A stretch of 64,000 bases of DNA, from NCBI RefSeq assembly GCF_001613005.1, contig NZ_BDBN01000037.1, positions 1 to 64,000 of the forward strand. The letters are read 5' to 3'. Both the position numbers and the translations under genes were made by a program. Positions 34,992 through 43,438 of the stretch are shown here, in pieces. Positions within the stretch are counted from its first letter, which is position 1, and the number at the start of each line of letters is the position of its first letter. The stretch comes from Nocardia nova NBRC 15556. Its GTDB lineage: Bacteria; Actinomycetota; Actinomycetes; Mycobacteriales; Mycobacteriaceae. The notes beneath the pieces were generated by a model. That model ran no database searches. It saw only the letters and a list, made by a program, of their open reading frames with translations, and was not told the origin of the DNA.

Positions 34992-36341
34992 GTGACCGTG
35001 CACGCCGACGACCACAGACAGCCGCGCTACGACTTCGATCGGCATGCGCCGCAGTACCGCGACAATTTCGACGCGATCACCTCCGAGATGCACCGGCAGT
35101 GTCCGCTCGCGTGGTCGCCGACCTACGGCGGGCACTGGGTGGCGGCCGGCAGCCGCGAGGTGTTCAGCCTCGCGCGCTCGGAACACGTGTCGAGCGACCA
35201 CGATCCGAACGGGGAGCGCCGCGGCTACCGCGGCATCACCATTCCGTTTCCCGAGACCGGGAATGTCATCCGCAACGGCATCCTCGAAATGGATCCGCCG
35301 GAGCAGCGGCTGTGGCGTCAGGCGCTCAATCCGTATCTGTCGCCGGCCGCGGTGCAGCGCTGGGTGCCGTTCGTCGACGAGGTGGTCCGGGCGAGTCTCG
35401 ACGATCGGATCGAGAGCGGCCGTATCGATTTCGTCGACGACCTGGCCAATATCGTGCCGGCCGTCCTCACCCTGGCGATGCTGGGTATCCCGCTGCGCAA
35501 ATGGCAGTTGTACTGCGAACCCGCGCACGCCTCGGTGTACACCCCACCGAATTCGCCCGATATCGAACGGGTTCGGCGCCAGCACGAGGCGATGGGCCTG
35601 GATCTGCTGATCAACCTCACCCAGGTGCGCGAGAATCCGCGTCCGGGAATCATCGAGGCGCTGACGCGTCTGGAGATCGACGGCGCCGCGCCGCCGGATA
35701 TCGAAATCCTGGGCATGCTGGGCCTGCTGATCGGTGGCGGTTTCGACACCACCACCGCGCTGACGGCCCATGCGCTGGAATGGCTCTCGGAGCATCCGGA
35801 TCAGCGGGCGATCCTCAGCGCCGAACGCGACCTGTTGCTGAACTCGGCGACCGAGGAATTCCTCCGGTACTTCACTCCCGCACCCGGTGACGGCCGCACC
35901 ATCGCCGCGGATTGCGAATATGCGGGCATCCGGCTCGAGGAAGGGGAGCGGCTGTGGCTGTCGTGGGCGATGGCCAACCGCGACCCGGAACTGTTCCCGG
36001 ACCCGAACACCGTCGACCTGGATCGGAAGGGCAACCGCCACTTCAGCTTCGGTCTGGGCGTCCACCGCTGCATCGGTTCCAATGTGGCGCGCACGGTGTT
36101 CAAGCGCATGCTGGTCGCGGTGCTCGATCGGTTGCCGGATTTCCGGTGCGATCCCGGCGGCGCGGTGCACTACGACACGATCGGCGTGATCCAGGGTATG
36201 CGCCATTTGCCGGCCACGTTCACACCCGGCCCGCGGCTCGGCCCCGGACTCGACGAAACCCTGGAGACTCTGCAGCAGGTCTGCGATGAGAAGCGCCTGG
36301 CCGAGCCGGTCACCGTCCGTCGCGGCAGCGCCGACCTCTGA
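34992..36341 (+). CDS. Cytochrome P450
   Basis: The 449-residue P450 has the I-helix motif GGGFDTTTALT, the ExxR pair EFLRYF, and the heme loop FSFGLGVHRCIGSNVAR with Cys360 as ligand. A 40-residue C-terminal tail continues after the usual end. The GTG start has GAGAGGA 7 bases upstream. It converges with the SDR-AldA pair across a terminator. Its loop FGLGVHRCIG differs from those of the CYP123 and CYP125 genes nearby, so it is a separate family that I cannot name. Confidence 0.92.
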   Translation: MTVHADDHRQPRYDFDRHAPQYRDNFDAITSEMHRQCPLAWSPTYGGHWVAAGSREVFSLARSEHVSSDHDPNGERRGYRGITIPFPETGNVIRNGILEMDPPEQRLWRQALNPYLSPAAVQRWVPFVDEVVRASLDDRIESGRIDFVDDLANIVPAVLTLAMLGIPLRKWQLYCEPAHASVYTPPNSPDIERVRRQHEAMGLDLLINLTQVRENPRPGIIEALTRLEIDGAAPPDIEILGMLGLLIGGGFDTTTALTAHALEWLSEHPDQRAILSAERDLLLNSATEEFLRYFTPAPGDGRTIAADCEYAGIRLEEGERLWLSWAMANRDPELFPDPNTVDLDRKGNRHFSFGLGVHRCIGSNVARTVFKRMLVAVLDRLPDFRCDPGGAVHYDTIGVIQGMRHLPATFTPGPRLGPGLDETLETLQQVCDEKRLAEPVTVRRGSADL

Positions 36342-36402
36342 TCGCGAAAGGTGAAGCGGCCCAGCCCGGCTCACCGCACCGACCCTGCCACCGGCCCGCT
36401 GG

Positions 36403-36427
36403 GACGCCCGTCGAGGGGACGGGCGTC
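36403..36427. terminator. Bidirectional terminator hairpin
   Basis: GACGCCCGTC (36403-36412) and GACGGGCGTC (36418-36427) pair perfectly over a 5-base loop between the convergent P450 and SDR genes. Confidence 0.8.
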
Positions 36428-36432
36428 GCGCG

Positions 36433-37182
36433 CTATCGGATGATCTGCCCGCCGTCCACGTTGAGGATGTGCCCGGTGACCCACGCCGCGTCGTCGGACA
36501 GGAGATACAGGCATGCCCCCACCAGATCCTGCGGGGTGCCGATCCGCTTGAGCGGCAGGCGATTCACCATGTCGTTCACGATCGAGCCCGGGGTGACGGT
36601 CTGCGTCGCCTCGGTGTTGATCGGTCCCGGCGCGATGGCGTTGATGCGGATGTTGGATCCGCCGAGTTCGACCGCCAGCTGCTGGGTGAGGCTGTTGACC
36701 CCCGCCTTGGCGAGGCCGTAGAAGTTCGAATACACCCATGCGGCGGTGGAGGACTGGTTCACGATGGACCCGCCGCCGCCCTTCGACATGTGCTGCCACA
36801 CCGCGCGGGTCATGTTCAGCGCGCCGTCGAGATTCACGCTCATGAACTTCTTGTAGTAGTCCCACGGCACCGTCAGCAGCAGGTCCAACTTCATCCCGCC
36901 GTAGATGGCGGCGTTGTTGACCAGATGGTTGATCGCGCCGAACTCGTTCTGCGTGTAGTCGGCCAGGGTGGTGACCGATTCGGGATCGGAGACGTCGACC
37001 GGATGGAAGACCGCGGTGGCGCCGCCGCTGCTGATCTCCTCGGCGACCTGTTTTCCCTTGTCCTCGTTGAGATCGGCGACGACGACGGTGGCGCCCTCGC
37101 CGGCCAGTGCCCTCGCGTATTCGGCGCCGATGCCCTGGGCCGCGCCGGTGACGATCGCGACGCGATCGGTGAAACGAGCCAT
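36433..37182 (-). CDS. Short-chain dehydrogenase, Rv0769-like
   Basis: The 249-residue classical SDR has TGAAQGIG (cofactor glycine motif), ADLNEDKG, LVNNAAIYGGMKLDLLLTVPWDYYKKFMSVN, the catalytic Ser in NQSSTAAW and YGLAKAG (YxxxK). The long central block is nearly that of M. tuberculosis Rv0769, whose gene also sits beside aldA. AGGAGA precedes the ATG. It lies downstream of aldA on the same strand with 46 bases between, so they form a pair that would oxidise an alcohol and then its aldehyde. Confidence 0.93.
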   Translation of the reverse strand: MARFTDRVAIVTGAAQGIGAEYARALAGEGATVVVADLNEDKGKQVAEEISSGGATAVFHPVDVSDPESVTTLADYTQNEFGAINHLVNNAAIYGGMKLDLLLTVPWDYYKKFMSVNLDGALNMTRAVWQHMSKGGGGSIVNQSSTAAWVYSNFYGLAKAGVNSLTQQLAVELGGSNIRINAIAPGPINTEATQTVTPGSIVNDMVNRLPLKRIGTPQDLVGACLYLLSDDAAWVTGHILNVDGGQIIR

Positions 37183-37228
37183 GAGTTGTCTTCTCCTGTC
37201 GATAATTCGCGACGAGGTCGCGTGCTGT

Positions 37229-38701
37229 CTATTTCTGCGCGGTGGCGACGAGCTTGGTTTCGAGGTACTCCTCGAATCCGGCGACACCGAGTTCGCGGCC
37301 GATGCCGGACTGCTTGTAACCGCCGAACGGGGCGTCGGCGCTGTACCAGATTCCGCCGTTGACGCCGAGGGTGCCGGTCCGGACACCGTTGACCACGTGG
37401 TCGATTCGCGCCTGGTCGGTGCCCCACACCTCGCCCGAGAGCCCGTAGGGCGATTCGTTGGCCAGCCGGATGGCGTCGTCGTCGCCATCGTGCGGGATCA
37501 CCACCAGCACCGGGCCGAAGATCTCCTCCTGCGCCACGGTCGAGGTGTTGGACAGTCCGCTGATCAGGGTGGGTTCGATGAAGAACCCGCGGTCGCGATC
37601 GGGACTGCCGCCGCCGGTGACGATGGTGCCGCCCTCGGCGCGTGCGATATCGATGTAGCGCTGCACGCGGTCGCGCTGCCGCGCCGAGATGACCGGCCCG
37701 CAGACGGTGCCCGGCTCGTTCGGATCACCCGGGACGATGCCGCCCATCGACTTCGCCGCCGCGGCGACCGCCGTGTCGTACTGCTCGCGCGGAACCAGCA
37801 GGCGAGTGGTGAGCGCGCAACCCTGGCCGGCGTGGACGCAGACGGTGAACCCCGCGTAGCTCGCCGCGGCGGCCACATCGGTGTCGTCCAGGACGATGAA
37901 GGCCGACTTCCCGCCGAGTTCGAGAAAGACCTTCTTCAGGCTCTGCGCCGCACCGGCCATGATGGTCCGGCCCGTCTGCGTCGACCCGGTGAACGAGATC
38001 ATGTCCACCCGCGGATCGGTGACCAGCTGGGCACCGAGCTGATGGTCGTCGGAGGTGACGATATTGATCACGCTGGCCGGAATGTCGGTGTGGTCGGCGA
38101 TCACCGTGCCGACCAGCGCGGCGACCCACGGGGTGTCGGGGGCCGGTTTGAGCACCACGGTGCACCCGGCCGCCAGGGCGGGGCCGAGTTTGGCGAAGTT
38201 GATCTGATGCGGGAAATTCCACGGCGTGATGGCGCCGACCACGCCGATCGGCTCCCGGCGCAGCGTGCGCGCCGTCGGGATTCCCATCGGTTTCGCGACG
38301 CCGAGATCGCTGACCCACTCGTAACTTTCGGCCAGGTCGGCGAAATAGCCGAGGTCGCCGATCGGGCCCTCCAGTTGCGGGCCGCTGGTCAGCATGCGCG
38401 GGGCGCCCACCTCGGCGATGGTGATCTCGCGCAGTTCCTCGATGTTGTCGCGCAGCGCGTCGCGCAGTTGCCGCAGGCACCGGGCGCGGAACGCGTGATC
38501 GCGCGACCACTCGGTGTTGTCGAAGGCCGCGCGGGCGGCGGCGATGGCCGCGTCCATATCGGCGGCGTCGGCATTGGCGGCCTGGCCGAGGATCTCCTCG
38601 GTCGCCGGATTGACCGTTGCGAACACCCCCGCGCCGCCGGCGACCAGTTTGCCGTCGATCAGAAGCCGGGATCCCTCGCCTGGGGGGAGCAGTTTCGTCA
38701 T
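37229..38701 (-). CDS. aldA: NAD-dependent aldehyde dehydrogenase AldA (Rv0768-like)
   Basis: The 490-residue enzyme has TPWNFPHQINFAKL, SFTGSTQTGR, LELGGKSAF (catalytic Glu), the nucleophile Cys in HAGQGCALTTR, QEEIFGPVLVV and PFGGYKQSGIGREL. The pattern follows M. tuberculosis AldA (Rv0768) closely. It heads the minus-strand aldA-SDR pair, divergent to a plus-strand SDR gene; the 112 bases between hold a KstR-like site. Probable substrate is an aldehyde formed by the neighbouring P450s or SDRs. Confidence 0.94.
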   Translation of the reverse strand: MTKLLPPGEGSRLLIDGKLVAGGAGVFATVNPATEEILGQAANADAADMDAAIAAARAAFDNTEWSRDHAFRARCLRQLRDALRDNIEELREITIAEVGAPRMLTSGPQLEGPIGDLGYFADLAESYEWVSDLGVAKPMGIPTARTLRREPIGVVGAITPWNFPHQINFAKLGPALAAGCTVVLKPAPDTPWVAALVGTVIADHTDIPASVINIVTSDDHQLGAQLVTDPRVDMISFTGSTQTGRTIMAGAAQSLKKVFLELGGKSAFIVLDDTDVAAAASYAGFTVCVHAGQGCALTTRLLVPREQYDTAVAAAAKSMGGIVPGDPNEPGTVCGPVISARQRDRVQRYIDIARAEGGTIVTGGGSPDRDRGFFIEPTLISGLSNTSTVAQEEIFGPVLVVIPHDGDDDAIRLANESPYGLSGEVWGTDQARIDHVVNGVRTGTLGVNGGIWYSADAPFGGYKQSGIGRELGVAGFEEYLETKLVATAQK

Positions 38702-38766
38702 TCGCCTCTCCGATAGGGCTGTCTGGACACCTGTACGGAATATAGTTTGGACGGAGCTGTGAATAC

Positions 38767-38780
38767 AAGAACGTGTTGCA
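38767..38780. promoter_or_regulatory. KstR-like site between aldA and SDR genes
   Basis: AAGAACGTGTTGCA has the AAC-N2-GTT core and the 3' A of the KstR consensus TnnAACnnGTTnnA, missing only the leading T. It lies midway in the divergent promoter region. Confidence 0.5.
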
Positions 38781-38813
38781 GACTGATCGAATCGGTGAGA
38801 GGCGGTACCGGCG

Positions 38814-39692
38814 ATGACCGGAGATGCGACGGTGGCCGGTAAGGCGGCGATCGTGGTGGGTGGCGGGAGCGGCATCGGCCGGGCCGTCGCCGTCGAACTG
38901 GCGCGCCAGGGCGCGGGGGTGGTGGTCAATTCCCGGAGCGAGGCGGCGGTGGCCGCGGTGGTGGACGAAATCGGCGCGGCGGGCGGTCGTGCCGTCGCGG
39001 TCGCGGGCTCGGCCGCGGACGAAACGATCGCGGACGCGCTGGTGAGCCGGTGCGTCGAAAGTTTCGGTGCCGTCGATGTTCTCGTCAACTGTGCCGGGAT
39101 CGCCGAACCCGCGCACTCCTCGATCCTCGATATCTCCACCGCGGACTGGCGAGCCCAGCTCGATTCCCACCTGACCACGGTGTTCAACACCTGCCGCGCG
39201 GTGGCGCCGCTGATGGTGGCCCGCGGCGCCGGCTCGATCGTCAACACCGGCTCGTTCGCCTATCTCGGCGACTACGGCGGCACCGGCTATCCGGCCGGAA
39301 AAGGCGCGGTCGCGAGCCTGACACTGGCCATGGCCGCGGAGCTGAAAGAGCACGGTATCCGGGTGAACGCGATCTGTCCGGGGGCCAGGACGCGACTGTC
39401 CACCGGACCGGAATACGAGGCGAAGATCGCCGAGCTGCGCGAGCGGGGGCTGCTCGACGAGTTCACCGCGCAGTCGTCGCTGGACGCGCCGCCGCCCGAT
39501 TACGCGGCCGCGCTGTATGTCTATCTCGCCTCCGATCTTGCCACCACGACGGGCGAGATCTTCGTTGCGGCAGGCGGATTCGTCGGTCGCTTCGTCCGGC
39601 CGAAGCTCGAGTCGATCGGTTATCGCGACCATGCGGAAACTCCGCCGTGGTCGGTGGCCGAGCTGCGGCCGCTGTTCGGCGAGGGATCGTGA
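38814..39692 (+). CDS. Short-chain dehydrogenase/reductase
   Basis: The 292-residue SDR has GGGSGIGRAVAVELA, LVNCAGIAEPA, SIVNTGSFAYLGDYGGTGYPAGKGAV (Ser and YxxxK) and RVNAICPGARTRLSTG. It has a C-terminal extension after residue 245 (GGFVGRFVRPKLESIGYRDH), as in SDRs of steroid or multifunctional hydratase type. It is divergent to aldA and upstream of the CYP123 gene, from which 144 bases separate it. The substrate is probably a hydroxy-acyl or steroid-like alcohol. Confidence 0.9.
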   Translation: MTGDATVAGKAAIVVGGGSGIGRAVAVELARQGAGVVVNSRSEAAVAAVVDEIGAAGGRAVAVAGSAADETIADALVSRCVESFGAVDVLVNCAGIAEPAHSSILDISTADWRAQLDSHLTTVFNTCRAVAPLMVARGAGSIVNTGSFAYLGDYGGTGYPAGKGAVASLTLAMAAELKEHGIRVNAICPGARTRLSTGPEYEAKIAELRERGLLDEFTAQSSLDAPPPDYAAALYVYLASDLATTTGEIFVAAGGFVGRFVRPKLESIGYRDHAETPPWSVAELRPLFGEGS

Positions 39693-39804
39693 AGCCGATG
39701 GTGGCGCTCGGGCTCGCCCATTGTCCGGATTCCGGTCCGGTGGTAGCGTCCAGACACATGTCCAGTCCTGTGTCTCGGTTGGCGGTGTGCGGATGAGGCT
39801 TCAT

Positions 39805-39818
39805 GTGAACGCGTTATA
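39805..39818. promoter_or_regulatory. KstR-like site before the CYP123 gene
   Basis: GTGAACGCGTTATA has the AAC-N2-GTT core and the 3' A of TnnAACnnGTTnnA but lacks the first T. It ends 18 bases before the ATG and overlaps an AT-rich stretch that could be the -10. Confidence 0.35.
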
Positions 39819-39836
39819 TTTCGAGAGGTGGGTGTG

Positions 39837-41042
39837 ATGACTGTGGCATCTGCGCAACCGGTCGTATTCGATCCCTACGACTACCGCTTCCACGAGGATC
39901 CGTATCCGGTGTATCGGCGGCTGCGCACGGAGGCGCCGCTGTACTACAACCCGGACCTGGACTTCTGGGCGCTGTCGCGCCACGCCGACGTGACGGCCGC
40001 ATTCCGCGACGCCACCCGCCTGTCCAGTGCCAACGGCGTCTCCCTGGACCCGGCCGCGTGGGGTCCGCACGCGCACAAGACCATGTCTTTTCTCGCCATG
40101 GACGATCCGCGCCACCTGCGCATGCGCCAGCTGGTCAACAAGGGCTTCACGCCGCGCCGGATCGCCGGTATGGGCGATCGGATCCGGGAACTGACGTTGC
40201 AGCACCTGGAACCCGCGCTCGAGCAGGGCAGTTTCGACTGGATCGAGGATTTCGCGGGCAAGCTGCCCATGGACGTCATCTCCGACATGATGGGCGTGCC
40301 CGAACCCGATCGCGCCGAGATTCGCCGGATGGCCGACCTGGTGGTGCACCGCGAGGAGGGTGTGCTCGACGTGCCGGAGGCGGCCATCGAGGCCTCGCTG
40401 AATCTGGTCGTCTACTACTCCGACATGGTCGCCCAGCGCCGCCGCAGCCGCACCGAGGACCTCACCTCGGCGCTGCTCGACGCGGAGATCGACGGTGACA
40501 AACTCACCGACGACGAGATCATCGGTTTCATGTTCCTCATGGTCGTGGCCGGAAACGAGACCACCACCAAACTGCTCGGCAACGCGCTGTACTGGGCCGG
40601 CCGCAACCCCGAACAGTTCGCCAAGGTCGTCGCCGACGGCGACCTGGTGCCGGACTGGGTCGAGGAGACGCTGCGCTACGACAATTCGAGTCAGATGGTG
40701 GCGCGCTCCTCGGTCGTCGATGTGCCGTTCGAACACGGGGTGATCCCCGCCGGTTCGAAGGTGGTGTTGCTCATCGGCTCCGCCAATCGCGACGACGCGG
40801 TCTTCACCGACGGCGATCGCTACGACATCGAACGCACCGACAAGAGCGCGCTGGCCAGTTTCGGCGGCGGCGTGCACTTCTGCCTGGGCGCGCATCTGGC
40901 CCGGCTGGAGACGGTTGTCGCCCTGCGCGAGTTCGCCTCCCGCGTCCGGGAGTACTCGATCGACGAGTCCGCCATGGAGCGGGTGCATTCGACCAATGTC
41001 CGGGGGTTCGCGAAACTCCCTGTCACCGTGGAGGTTTCATAG
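39837..41042 (+). CDS. cyp123: Cytochrome P450, CYP123-like
   Basis: The 401-residue P450 opens FDPYDYRFHEDPYPVYRRLR and has ALSRHADV, SFLAMDDPRHLRMRQLVNKGFTPRRI, I-helix VVAGNETTTKLL, ExxR in ETLRYD, and heme loop FGGGVHFCLGAHLARLE (Cys348). The overall pattern is that of mycobacterial CYP123 (Rv0766c), whose gene is also next to an Rv0765c-type SDR. GAGAGG precedes the ATG by 8 bases. The next SDR starts one base after the stop; the ferredoxin two genes later is the likely electron donor. The substrate is unknown even in mycobacteria. Confidence 0.9.
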   Translation: MTVASAQPVVFDPYDYRFHEDPYPVYRRLRTEAPLYYNPDLDFWALSRHADVTAAFRDATRLSSANGVSLDPAAWGPHAHKTMSFLAMDDPRHLRMRQLVNKGFTPRRIAGMGDRIRELTLQHLEPALEQGSFDWIEDFAGKLPMDVISDMMGVPEPDRAEIRRMADLVVHREEGVLDVPEAAIEASLNLVVYYSDMVAQRRRSRTEDLTSALLDAEIDGDKLTDDEIIGFMFLMVVAGNETTTKLLGNALYWAGRNPEQFAKVVADGDLVPDWVEETLRYDNSSQMVARSSVVDVPFEHGVIPAGSKVVLLIGSANRDDAVFTDGDRYDIERTDKSALASFGGGVHFCLGAHLARLETVVALREFASRVREYSIDESAMERVHSTNVRGFAKLPVTVEVS

Positions 41043-41043
41043 T

Positions 41044-41850
41044 ATGCCGCGTTTCGATCCGCACCCGGATGTGCGACCGGTTCTCATCGCCGGGGCGTCG
41101 TCGGGAATCGGCGCCGCGACCGCGATCATGCTGGCCGAGGCCGGATTCCCGGTGGCGCTCGGTGCGCGCCGGGTGGAGACCTGCCGCGAACTGGCCGACA
41201 AGATCACCGCCAACGGCGGCACCGCCTTCGCGGGTTCGCTCGACGTGACCGACGATGCCTCGGTCGACGTCTTCGTCACTGCCGCCGAGGAGGCGCTGGG
41301 GCCCATCGAGGTCGCGGTATCCGGCGCCGGGGACATCGAATTCGGTCTGGCCCACGAGATGGAACCGCAGACCTTCCTGAAGCAGGTCGACGTCCATCTG
41401 GTAGGTGCGCAACGGCTGGCCCATCGCATCCTGCCGGGCATGATCTCCCGGCGCCGCGGCGATTTCGTCTTCATCGGCTCCGACTGCGCCGACCAGGTCC
41501 GCCCCCGCAACGGCGCCTACAACGCCGCCAAGACCGGACTCGAGGCGATGGCCCGCCAGCTGCGAATGGAATTGGAGGGCACCGGTGTTCGCGCCTCGAT
41601 CGTGCGGCCGGGAGCGACCCAGACCGGAATGGGGATGAACGCCGCACCCGAGCAGGTCGGACCACTGCTCGACGACTGGGTGAAATGGGGCTTCGCCCGC
41701 CACCCCTTCTTCCTGCGCGCCTCCGACCTCGCCGCCGCGATCGCCGCGGTGGTCAACACACCGCGCGGCGCGCATCTGGTGCTGGTCGAGGTGCAGCCGG
41801 AAGCCCCGTTGCGCGAGCCGGACCAGGCCGATAAGGAGGCACAGAGCTGA
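41044..41850 (+). CDS. Short-chain dehydrogenase, Rv0765c-like
   Basis: The 268-residue SDR has PVLIAGASSGIGAATAIMLAEAG, LGARRVE, VSGAGDIEFG, SDCADQ (the catalytic Ser region is altered: VFIGSDCADQVRPRNGAYNAAKTG keeps YxxxK) and VRPGATQTGMG. Start and pattern (MPRFxPHP, VEVQPEAP end) match M. tuberculosis Rv0765c. Its stop overlaps the ferredoxin ATG. In mycobacteria the cyp51 gene lies at exactly this junction; here it is absent. Confidence 0.9.
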   Translation: MPRFDPHPDVRPVLIAGASSGIGAATAIMLAEAGFPVALGARRVETCRELADKITANGGTAFAGSLDVTDDASVDVFVTAAEEALGPIEVAVSGAGDIEFGLAHEMEPQTFLKQVDVHLVGAQRLAHRILPGMISRRRGDFVFIGSDCADQVRPRNGAYNAAKTGLEAMARQLRMELEGTGVRASIVRPGATQTGMGMNAAPEQVGPLLDDWVKWGFARHPFFLRASDLAAAIAAVVNTPRGAHLVLVEVQPEAPLREPDQADKEAQS

Positions 41851-42047
41851 TGCGTATCGAAGTGGATCTGGACCTGTGTCAGGGCCACGCGATGTGCCAG
41901 GCCGAGGCGCCGGACTACTTCGACGTGCCCAAACACGGCAAGGTCGAAATCGTGCGGCCCGAGGTGGACGAGGCCGACCGCGCGGATGTGGAGAACGCGG
42001 TGCGGTACTGCCCGACCCAGGCGCTCTCGATCGTGCGGGACCAGTGA
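41850..42047 (+). CDS. [3Fe-4S] ferredoxin, Rv0763c-like
   Basis: The 65-residue ferredoxin has the CX2HX2C(X)nCP pattern (Cys10, His13, Cys16, Cys54), the single-cluster type in which His or another residue replaces one Cys. It is the usual P450 partner in actinobacteria. DLDLCQGHAMCQAEAPDYF is close to Rv0763c, the ferredoxin encoded with CYP51. AAGGAGG precedes the ATG. It probably feeds CYP123 and perhaps the other P450s here. Confidence 0.95.
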   Translation: MRIEVDLDLCQGHAMCQAEAPDYFDVPKHGKVEIVRPEVDEADRADVENAVRYCPTQALSIVRDQ

Positions 42048-42078
42048 TGGGCGCGGCCGTCCGGGAAGGGGAGCGTTC

Positions 42079-43158
42079 GTGATCAGGGTGATCCAGTGGG
42101 CGACCGGTGGAGTGGGTCGCGCCGCGATCGAAGGCGTCCTCGACCATCCGGAGCTGGAACTGGTGGGCGCCTGGGTGCACAGCCCCGACAAGGACGGCGT
42201 CGATCTCGGCACCCTGGTGGGGCGTGAGCCCATCGGCGTCACCGCCACCACCGACGCCGAGGCCCTGCTCGCCCTCGACGCCGACTGCGTGATCTACAGC
42301 CCGGTCTTCGCCGATACCTCGGTGCTGCGCGCGATCCTGCGTTCGGGCAAGAACGTCGTGACCCCGCTGGGCTGGTTCTATCCCCGGCAGCGCGACCGCG
42401 AGAAGTTCGACGCGGTCTGCGCCGAGGGCGGAGTCACATTGCACGGCACCGGAATTCACCCCGGCGGCCTCACCGAACGGTTGCCGCTGGTGGTCTCCGC
42501 GCTGTCGGGTTCGGTGACCGGCGTCCGAGCCGAGGAATTCTCCGATATCCGCACCTACGGCGCTCCGGATGTGGTGCGGCACTGGATGATGTTCGGCGCC
42601 GATCCGGAGAAGGCCGCGGGAAGCACCGTCGCGGCGATGCTGGCCGGCGGCTACAGCCAGTCGGTGTTGATGATCGCCGACGAACTGGGATTCGATCTGG
42701 ATCCCGATATCCGCACCACGCACGACATCGCGGTCGCCACCGCGCCGATCGACTCACCGATCGGCGTCATCGAACCGGGACAGGTTGCGGCCCAGCGCTT
42801 TCGGTGGGAGGGCACGGTCGACGGCGAACCGGTGATCACGGCGGCGGTCAACTGGTTCATGGGTGAGCGGAACTTCGACCCGGCGTGGAGCTTCGGGCCG
42901 AACGGTCAGCGGTTCGAGGTCGAGGTGCGCGGCGACCCCGGCTGTGTGCTGACGCTGTCCGGCTTGCACGCCCACGATCCGGCCGAGGGGGCCCGGCGCA
43001 ATCCCTCGATCGTCGCCACGGCGCTCAACTGTGTGAACGCGATCCCCTATGTCGTGGCGGCCGAACCGGGCGTGCGCACCTATCTCGATCTGCCGCTGCC
43101 GGCGGGGCGGGCCGCGCCCCGTCTGCATCGCGACCGGAGAACCGAGGTGAGCGGATGA
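42079..43158 (+). CDS. Dihydrodipicolinate reductase-like NAD(P)-binding protein
   Basis: The 359-residue protein opens with a Rossmann motif (VIQWATGGVGRAAIEGV) and has PELELVGAWVHSPDKDG, VIYSPVFADTSVLRAIL and HGTGIHPGGLTERLP. It belongs to the group annotated as dihydrodipicolinate reductase or 2,4-diaminopentanoate dehydrogenase-like, frequent in actinobacterial steroid and terpenoid clusters. It is not DapB: it is longer and lacks the DapB substrate motif. GTG start with AAGGGGAG upstream, 31 bases after the ferredoxin gene. Its substrate is unknown. Confidence 0.85.
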   Translation: MIRVIQWATGGVGRAAIEGVLDHPELELVGAWVHSPDKDGVDLGTLVGREPIGVTATTDAEALLALDADCVIYSPVFADTSVLRAILRSGKNVVTPLGWFYPRQRDREKFDAVCAEGGVTLHGTGIHPGGLTERLPLVVSALSGSVTGVRAEEFSDIRTYGAPDVVRHWMMFGADPEKAAGSTVAAMLAGGYSQSVLMIADELGFDLDPDIRTTHDIAVATAPIDSPIGVIEPGQVAAQRFRWEGTVDGEPVITAAVNWFMGERNFDPAWSFGPNGQRFEVEVRGDPGCVLTLSGLHAHDPAEGARRNPSIVATALNCVNAIPYVVAAEPGVRTYLDLPLPAGRAAPRLHRDRRTEVSG

Positions 43159-43361
43159 ACGAAACCCGCCGTTGAATTCCCGGGTGCCACTCGGGTTTTC
43201 GCCGACCGAACAGTGCGATACAGACCGATAGCGTAGAGCGATGCGCGTCCGGACGATCGGGAAATCTCGCCGATCGGGCGGTTTTTCGTATGCTCGAAAT
43301 AGTTTTGTCATAACTTCTGTTTTTCCGGAATGCGCGCATCCGCAGCTCTTTTCCGCTGCAA

Positions 43362-43396
43362 TGCAACGTGTTCTAATCAAGGAAGAACACGTTTCG
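43362..43396. promoter_or_regulatory. KstR box before CYP125, with a second half-matching core
   Basis: TGCAACGTGTTCTA (43362-43375) fits the KstR consensus TnnAACnnGTTnnA at every fixed position. A second AAC-N2-GTT core (43386-43393) follows 21 bases later without the outer T and A. They lie 43-77 bases before the GTG of the CYP125 gene. Confidence 0.7.
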
Positions 43397-43438
43397 AAAA
43401 ATCCATGATTCGCAGTGCAGCGGACACGAGGAGGAACT

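Noticed and set aside
43383..43396. Second full KstR box before CYP125
   Set aside because: It has the AAC-N2-GTT core but not the outer T and A, so it is kept only as a half-matching neighbour of the first box.
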